NCBI RefSeq assembly: GCF_002188635.1
Contig: NZ_NINX01000036.1
Coordinates: forward strand, 62,001-126,000
Length of the DNA: 64,000 nt
DNA from: Pigmentiphaga sp. NML030171
Lineage (GTDB): Bacteria; Pseudomonadota; Gammaproteobacteria; Burkholderiales; Burkholderiaceae_B
Reading direction: 5' to 3'
This document shows positions 59,276 through 64,000 of this stretch, piece after piece. The notes beneath the pieces were generated by a model that was not told the DNA's origin, did not search any database, and saw only the letters and a list, made by a program, of their open reading frames with translations. Position numbers and translations under genes: made by a program. Numbering within the stretch: position 1 is the first letter of the stretch; each line of letters begins with the position of its first letter.

Positions 59276-59310
59276 AAAACGGCTTCGCCCAAAAAAGCGA
59301 AGCCGTTTTC
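59276..59310 (+). terminator. intrinsic terminator after the BON lipoprotein gene
   Basis: AAAACGGCTTCGC (59276-59288) pairs with GCGAAGCCGTTTT (59297-59309); the stem ends in its own T-run and continues CTCATT. 30 bases after the stop. Confidence 0.88.
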
Positions 59311-59361
59311 TCATTCCAACCAGCAACCAGCCAAAACCCCAGACCCCGCCAGCCGCTTGGT

Positions 59362-59441
59362 ACCCCAGGATGCGGTGGATCCGGCTCCGCCGGTCCACCC
59401 GCATCGCCCCCTGGGGGGCGCGCGTCAGCGCGTAGGGGGGG
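59362..59441 (-). repeat. dispersed 3'-end hairpin element, copy 5 (after htpX)
   Basis: Read leftwards, CCCCCCC starts seven bases after the htpX TAG, then CGCGCTGACGCGCG, a CCCCCAGGGGG hairpin, and GATGC-GG-GTGGACCGGC / GCCGGATCCAC-C-GCATC with loop GGA. The inner pair GTGGA/TCCAC replaces GCGGA/TCCGC on both sides. Confidence 0.85.
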
Positions 59442-59448
59442 CTAACCT

Positions 59449-60330
59449 CTACCCTTTTGCGTTCATCAGGGCGCGGATGCGCTGCTCGATGGGCGGGTGG
59501 GAGGCGAACAGGGCGCCGAAGCCCTTGGCGGCGCCAGCGATGCCGGACGCCTCGAAGCTCTTGGGCAAGTCGCCCGGCTCCATGCCGCCCAGGCGGGCCA
59601 GCGCGCGGATCATGGGTTCGCGCGAGCCCAGCAGGTAGGCCGAGCCGGCGTCGGCACGGTATTCGCGCAGGCGCGAGAACCAGGCGACGATGATGGAGGC
59701 CAGGATGCCGAACACGAGTTCACAGACGATGACGGTGGCGAAGTAGCCGATGCCGCCGCTGCGTTCGTTCTTGAGCACCATCTGGTCGACCACGTAGCCC
59801 ACGACCCGCGCCAGGAACACCACGAAGGTGTTGACCACGCCCTGGATCAGGGTCAGAGTCACCATGTCGCCGTTGGCGATGTGGGCCACTTCGTGCCCCA
59901 GCACCGCGCTGACTTCTTCCTCGGTCATCCCCCGCAAGAGGCCGGTGGATACCGCGACCAGCGCGTCGTTCTTGAAGGCGCCGGTGGCAAAGGCATTGGG
60001 CTCGCCCTCGTAGATGGCGACCTCGGGGCGGCCGATGCCGGCGCGGTCGGCCAGTTGATGCACGGTGTCCACCAGCCACTGTTCCTCGGCGCCGTTGGGC
60101 GCGTTGGGATCGATGACCCGTGCGCCGGTGCTCCACTTGGCCATCGGCTTGCTCATGAGGAGCGAGATGATGGAGCCGGTGAAACCGACGACGAGCGAGA
60201 AGATGGCCAGCGCCTGGATGTCCAGGCCGTTCGCGGTCAGGAAACGGTTGACGCCGAGGATGCTCAGCGTCGCCGTCAGGACCAGCATGACCGCGATGTT
60301 GGTCGCCAGAAATAACACGATGCGTTTCAT
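59449..60330 (-). CDS. htpX: membrane zinc protease HtpX
   Basis: M48 metalloprotease degrading misfolded membrane proteins. It has 293 residues; N-terminal helices [18 protein letters not shown] and about 38-56, zinc motif HEVAH in [14 protein letters not shown], and two later helices. The third ligand glutamate is in [18 protein letters not shown] 60330 matches family N-termini; upstream extension is rejected. A dispersed hairpin element follows its stop. Confidence 0.96.
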   Translation of the reverse strand: MKRIVLFLATNIAVMLVLTATLSILGVNRFLTANGLDIQALAIFSLVVGFTGSIISLLMSKPMAKWSTGARVIDPNAPNGAEEQWLVDTVHQLADRAGIGRPEVAIYEGEPNAFATGAFKNDALVAVSTGLLRGMTEEEVSAVLGHEVAHIANGDMVTLTLIQGVVNTFVVFLARVVGYVVDQMVLKNERSGGIGYFATVIVCELVFGILASIIVAWFSRLREYRADAGSAYLLGSREPMIRALARLGGMEPGDLPKSFEASGIAGAAKGFGALFASHPPIEQRIRALMNAKG

Positions 60331-60537
60331 GAGGGCAGGAAGCTCCGAAAACCTTTTGATGTCTTGTCCGGGGGTGGTTTTTCCCCTCGGCCACCGGGAA
60401 CCGCCCCGCGCGGCGCCGAATGTGACGGCAACAGGCATCGGAAGTTCCCTCCGGCCGCCGCAGAACGGCAAGAGGGGCGATACCCGTTTCCCGGTTGGGG
60501 CTATATGGTAGCCGGGACGATGATTTCAAGGCGAATA

Positions 60538-60553
60538 CTGGGGTTTACCCCAG
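60538..60553. promoter_or_regulatory. candidate operator before the DMT transporter
   Basis: Perfect palindrome CTGGGG-TTTA-CCCCAG, four bases upstream of a TACAAT -10 box, in position to block RNA polymerase. Confidence 0.4.
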
Positions 60554-60557
60554 AAGC

Positions 60558-60563
60558 TACAAT
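60558..60563 (+). promoter_or_regulatory. possible -10 box of the DMT transporter gene
   Basis: TACAAT 29 bases before the ATG. The -35 would fall inside or next to the palindrome and is weak. Confidence 0.4.
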
Positions 60564-60592
60564 CGAGGCCACCTCATCGCCGCCCGCCCTCC

Positions 60593-61444
60593 ATGCAAGC
60601 CCTCTGGATGCTCTTCGCTTCGCTGATGTTCGCGATCATGGCCATGTTCGTGAAATTCGCCTCCGAACAGGCCAGCCTGGGGCAGATCATCCTGTTCCGG
60701 GGACTGCCCACGGCGGCGGGCATCCTGGCCTGGGCCTGGGCCACCCGGCGCATCGTGATCCCGCCGACCTGGCGGCTGCACATCATGCGCAACGTCGCCG
60801 GGGTCGGGTCGATCTGGCTGTCGTTCTTCGCCATGGGCCGGCTGCCGCTGGCCACCGCGATCACCTTGAACTACACCTCGCCGCTGTTCATCGCCGGCTG
60901 GATGATCTGGCGCCAGCACGACCTGACCGACCGGCTGCGCACCCTGGCGGTCGTCATCGGCTTCATCGGCGTGATCGCGATCCTGCGCCCCACTCTGGAC
61001 CATTCGCAATGGCTGGCGGCGCTGCTGGGCCTGGCCGCCGGCAGCCTGACGGCGATCGCCGTGATGCAGGTGCGCTCGCTGGGCCAGTCCGGCGAACCCG
61101 AATGGCGCATCGTGCTGTTCTTCGCGTTGTCGTCCTGCCTGACCGGCGGCATCGCCACCTCCGTCACCGGCTGGCAGCCGCCCTCGCTCTATGGCTGGTT
61201 CACGCTGCTGGGCGTCGGCATCAGCGGGCTGCTGGGCCAGTTCGCGATGACGCGCGCCTTCAGCCGCGGGTCGGCCGCCCTGTCGTCGGTGCTCCAGTAC
61301 AGCACCATCCCGTTCTCGGTCCTGCTCGGCTACGTGTTCTGGGACGACCATCCCGACATGCTGGGCTGGGCCGGCATGATGCTGATCGCGGCGGCGGGCC
61401 TGGTCTCGACCTGGCGCACGCTGGTGCTGGCGCGGCGGGCCTGA
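60593..61444 (+). CDS. DMT-superfamily (EamA) transporter
   Basis: Inner-membrane permease or exporter of 283 residues with ten predicted helices in two EamA repeats (about 1-130 and 145-280). MQALWMLFASLMFAIMAMF opens it; YTSPLFIAGWMIW and QYSTIPFSVLLGYVFW are typical of the group. The substrate is unknown; the family exports amino acids and other metabolites. A palindrome overlaps its promoter. Followed by the luciferase-like gene after 103 bases. Confidence 0.9.
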   Translation: MQALWMLFASLMFAIMAMFVKFASEQASLGQIILFRGLPTAAGILAWAWATRRIVIPPTWRLHIMRNVAGVGSIWLSFFAMGRLPLATAITLNYTSPLFIAGWMIWRQHDLTDRLRTLAVVIGFIGVIAILRPTLDHSQWLAALLGLAAGSLTAIAVMQVRSLGQSGEPEWRIVLFFALSSCLTGGIATSVTGWQPPSLYGWFTLLGVGISGLLGQFAMTRAFSRGSAALSSVLQYSTIPFSVLLGYVFWDDHPDMLGWAGMMLIAAAGLVSTWRTLVLARRA

Positions 61445-61547
61445 GTCCGTCGCCGGCCGCGCCGCCCTCGCCCCGCCGGCCATGCTGGGTTGCAGCAAAA
61501 CGCCGTCGGGTTCACACTTGATGCGTTAACGGCCGTCCTCCCTTCCC

Positions 61548-62549
61548 ATGTCCCTGAAGCTGTCCGTCCTCGACCTGAGCCCCATTCCCGCCGGCTACAC
61601 GCCCACCGACGCCCTGTCCAACAGCGTGGACCTCGCGCGCCAGGCCGAGGCCGCGGGCTACCACCGCTACTGGCTGGCGGAACACCACAACACGGGCATG
61701 CTGGCGTGCTCCGCGCCGGAACTGCTGATCTGCCGGATCGCCGGCGCCACCACCCGGCTGCGCGTGGGATCGGGCGGCATCATGCTGCCCAATCACAGTC
61801 CGCTGAAGGTGGCCGAGACGTTCCGCGTGCTGGAGGCGATGTTCCCGGGCCGGATCGACCTGGGCCTGGGGCGCGCGCCGGGCACCGATCCGGTAACCGC
61901 CAGCGCGCTGCGCCGGGGCCACGCCGATGCCGATGAATTCCCGCAGCAACTGGCCGACCTGGTCGGCTACCTGAAGGACGTCATGCCGTCCGACCATCCC
62001 CATGCGCGGGTGCGCGCCACGCCGGTGGGGGTGCCGTGCCCGCCCATCTGGATACTGGGCTCGAGCCTGTTCGGCGCGCGCGTGGCCGCCGCCAACGGCT
62101 TCGGCTTCGCCTACGCGCACCATATCGTCCCCGAGAACGCCCATGCGGCGATGCGGCTTTATCGCGAGGAATTCCGCGCCTCGCCGTTCGGCCACGAGCC
62201 GCGCGCCATCCTGGCGGTGTCGGCCGTCTGCGCGCCCACCGCCGACGAAGCCGAGCGCCTGGCCTCCACCGCCGACCTCAGCATGATGCGCACGCGCAGC
62301 GGCCGCACCCGCACCCCGCTGCCCAGCGTCGAGGAAGCGCTGGCCTACGTCTATCAGCCCGACGAAGAGGCGCTGCGCCAGTACAACCGCACCCGCATCC
62401 ACATCGGCACGCCCGAGGCGCTGGCCGGCTCGATCGGCGCGCTGGCCCGTGCCACGCAGGCCGACGAGGTCATGATCAACTCCCAGATCCACAGCCACGA
62501 ATACCGGGTCCGCAGCTACCAGTTGCTGGCCTCGGCGCTGATGGCCTGA
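61548..62549 (+). CDS. LLM-class flavin-dependent oxidoreductase
   Basis: Luciferase-like TIM-barrel protein of 333 residues. [19 protein letters not shown] at the start, [35 protein letters not shown] and [16 protein letters not shown] are the markers of the MsnO8-like LLM group. Uses reduced flavin; the substrate is unknown. ATG 61548 gives [13 protein letters not shown]. It is followed 35 bases on by 3-hydroxybutyrate dehydrogenase. Confidence 0.92.
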   Translation: MSLKLSVLDLSPIPAGYTPTDALSNSVDLARQAEAAGYHRYWLAEHHNTGMLACSAPELLICRIAGATTRLRVGSGGIMLPNHSPLKVAETFRVLEAMFPGRIDLGLGRAPGTDPVTASALRRGHADADEFPQQLADLVGYLKDVMPSDHPHARVRATPVGVPCPPIWILGSSLFGARVAAANGFGFAYAHHIVPENAHAAMRLYREEFRASPFGHEPRAILAVSAVCAPTADEAERLASTADLSMMRTRSGRTRTPLPSVEEALAYVYQPDEEALRQYNRTRIHIGTPEALAGSIGALARATQADEVMINSQIHSHEYRVRSYQLLASALMA

Positions 62550-62584
62550 CCGCTTCCCACCCACGCGCATACCAAGGGATCAAC

Positions 62585-63367
62585 ATGCAGCTCCAAGGAA
62601 AAGTCGCTCTCGTCACCGGCGCCGCCAGCGGCATCGGCAAGGAAATCGCCGACACGCTGGCCGCCGCGGGCGCCGCCGTCGCCATCGCGGACATCAACCT
62701 GACGGCCGCCCAGGCGGTGGCCGACGAACTCAGGCTCAAGGGCTGCCAGGCGATGGCGGTGGACTTCGACGTGACCGACGAGGCGGCTGTCGAACGCGGC
62801 ACCCAACAGGTGGTCGACACCTTCGGCAGCGTGGACATCCTCGTGTCCAACGCCGGCATCCAGGTCGTCAACCCCATCGACCAGTTCGCGTACGCCGACT
62901 GGAAGAAGGTCATGGCCATCCACGTCGACGGCGCCTTCCTGACCACCAAGGCGGCCCTCAAGCACATGTACCGCGACGATCGCGGCGGCATCGTCATCTA
63001 CACGGGATCGGTGCATTCGCACGAAGCCTCGCCGCTGAAGTCGGCCTACGTCACCGCCAAGCACGGCCTGCTCGGCCTCGCCCGCGTGCTGGCCAAGGAA
63101 GGCGCCAAGCACAACGTGCGCTCGCACGTGGTCTGCCCCGGCTTCGTGCGCACGCCGCTGGTGGAAAAGCAGATTCCCGAGCAAGCCCGCGAGCTCGGCA
63201 TCCCGGAAGAGGAAGTGGTCAAGAAGGTCATGCTGGGCAACACCGTGGACGGCGAGTTCACCACCCTGCAGGACGTCGCGCAAACCGTCCTGTTCCTGGC
63301 GACCTTCCCCACGGCCGCCTTCACCGGACAATCGTTCGTCGTCAGCCACGGCTGGTATATGCACTAG
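62585..63367 (+). CDS. 3-hydroxybutyrate dehydrogenase (SDR family)
   Basis: NAD-dependent oxidation of D-3-hydroxybutyrate to acetoacetate. It has 260 residues of classical SDR: GAASGIG (12-18), NAG (89-91), catalytic S142, Y155 and K159. The C-terminus with [20 protein letters not shown] matches 3-hydroxybutyrate dehydrogenases. A patatin-like gene follows, a pair common in polyhydroxybutyrate-forming betaproteobacteria. AGGGATC precedes the ATG. Confidence 0.92.
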   Translation: MQLQGKVALVTGAASGIGKEIADTLAAAGAAVAIADINLTAAQAVADELRLKGCQAMAVDFDVTDEAAVERGTQQVVDTFGSVDILVSNAGIQVVNPIDQFAYADWKKVMAIHVDGAFLTTKAALKHMYRDDRGGIVIYTGSVHSHEASPLKSAYVTAKHGLLGLARVLAKEGAKHNVRSHVVCPGFVRTPLVEKQIPEQARELGIPEEEVVKKVMLGNTVDGEFTTLQDVAQTVLFLATFPTAAFTGQSFVVSHGWYMH

Positions 63368-63376
63368 AGATGGGAG

Positions 63377-63536
63377 CCCCCCCTACGCGCTTACGCGCGC
63401 CCAGCATGGTGAGCCCCCAGCCGCTGCGTGGCAGCCCCCCGAGGGAGCCGGGGCCCGCCTTGGGACGGCCCGGCGCCGGCCCCCGTCGGGCGGCACTGGC
63501 GGACCGGCGGAGCCGGATCCGCGGTGCCCTGGGTCC
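63377..63536 (+). repeat. dispersed 3'-end hairpin element, copy 6, interrupted (after 3-hydroxybutyrate dehydrogenase)
   Basis: CCCCCCC starts nine bases after the TAG, followed by CGCGCTTACGCGCG. Then about 80 bases that resemble one unit of the 84-bp tandem repeat at 10.1-10.4 kb (GCCGCTGCGTGGCAG, CCCCCCGAGGGAG, CGCCTTGGGACGGCCCGGC). After this the element resumes with GGCAC-TG-GCGGACCGGC / GCCGGATCCGC-G-GTGCC, ending CCTGGGTC. Confidence 0.82.
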
Positions 63537-63571
63537 GGAGACATCCGCTACGTGCGCCATGGGTGACTGAA

Positions 63572-64000
63572 ATGACTCGTTCCATCCAATCGCGGCGCGG
63601 CGAACTCGGCTACGACACCGTCGCGCTCGTCCTGCAGGGCGGCGGCGCGCTGGGCTCCTACCAGGGCGGCGTCTATGAAGGCCTGGCCGAGGCCGGCCTG
63701 CATCCGGACTGGATAGCCGGCATTTCGATCGGCGCGATCAACGCCGCCATCATTGCCGGCAACGCGCCCGAGCGGCGGGTCGAACAATTGCAGCGGTTCT
63801 GGGACCACATCTGCCGTCCGCCGCTGCTGCCGCCCACGCCGGTGGACGCGTTGCGCGATGCGCTCGCCCATCTTCCCGGTCCGGCCGGCGCGGCGCTCAG
63901 CGCCTGGGAAGCCTGGCGCGCCGTCCTGGAAGGACAGAACGGCTTCTTCGTGCCGCGGCCGGTGCCGTCATGGCCCGCGCAGCACGACCCGGGCACCGCC
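63572..64000 (+). CDS. patatin-like phospholipase (3' part outside window)
   Basis: Lipid acyl hydrolase of the patatin family; the first 143 residues are visible. The oxyanion-hole glycines appear as LQGGGALGSYQGGVYEGL and the nucleophile elbow as GISIGAINA (G-x-S-x-G). In related bacteria a longer DUF3734-type tail follows, which is outside the window. It sits directly downstream of 3-hydroxybutyrate dehydrogenase, so a link to storage-lipid turnover is plausible but unproven. Confidence 0.9.
   Translation, partial: MTRSIQSRRGELGYDTVALVLQGGGALGSYQGGVYEGLAEAGLHPDWIAGISIGAINAAIIAGNAPERRVEQLQRFWDHICRPPLLPPTPVDALRDALAHLPGPAGAALSAWEAWRAVLEGQNGFFVPRPVPSWPAQHDPGTA

Overview
The window is GC-rich (roughly two thirds G+C by eye), densely coded chromosomal DNA from a betaproteobacterium of the Alcaligenaceae. 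Bordetella is the best fit and Achromobacter is possible. This rests on the protein sequences, the Bug-type tripartite tricarboxylate receptors and the gene orders exbB-exbD-lpxK-kdsB-adk and xseB-ispA-dxs. I see no insertion sequence, prophage, CRISPR array, tRNA or rRNA.

Layout. 1-4.7 kb: a leftward metal-efflux locus (OmpR-type regulator, sensor kinase, RND adaptor, RND pump cut by the window edge). 4.8-7.9 kb: a leftward four-gene ABC importer resembling the ectoine system EhuBCDA. 8-13.1 kb: RhlE-type helicase and clpS-clpA, separated by an 84-bp tandem repeat. 13.4-14.3 kb: cold-shock protein and a DUF192 protein. 14.5-23.5 kb: an aromatic-degradation region. It holds an intradiol (probable hydroxyquinol) dioxygenase, maleylacetate reductase, 3-oxoadipate CoA-transferase and 3-oxoadipyl-CoA thiolase, plus a Bug receptor, a RutE-like nitroreductase, a LysR regulator and an exported intradiol dioxygenase. 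23.6-31.1 kb: pbpC and a bacterial alpha-2-macroglobulin. 31.2-34.8 kb: CLC transporter, Fe-superoxide dismutase, xseA. 35-39 kb: exbB-exbD-lpxK-trm112-kdsB-adk. 39.1-41.2 kb: H+-pyrophosphatase. 41.2-45.4 kb: a leftward module of AraC regulator, Bug receptor, tartrate-dehydratase-like enolase and FAH-family enzyme. 45.4-53.8 kb: murJ, rpsT, DUF3579, argF, argG, a glutamine amidotransferase, murB, a YajQ protein and an XRE regulator. 53.9-58.5 kb: dxs-ispA-xseB with a divergent Rieske oxygenase. 58.7-64 kb: DUF1328 and BON stress-type proteins, htpX, a DMT exporter, a luciferase-like oxidoreductase, 3-hydroxybutyrate dehydrogenase and a patatin cut by the window edge.

Together the genes show a respiratory heterotroph that degrades aromatics and organic acids, with ordinary housekeeping functions between. 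The least explained signal is a roughly 80-bp dispersed element present six times. Five copies start 0-9 bases after a stop codon in the same orientation, and the copies keep a long hairpin through paired base changes. Other notable points are a probable CTG start for pbpC, a perfect palindrome carrying a DnaA-box sequence in the xseA-exbB promoter region, and a Rieske protein with a widened cluster-binding loop beside isoprenoid genes.
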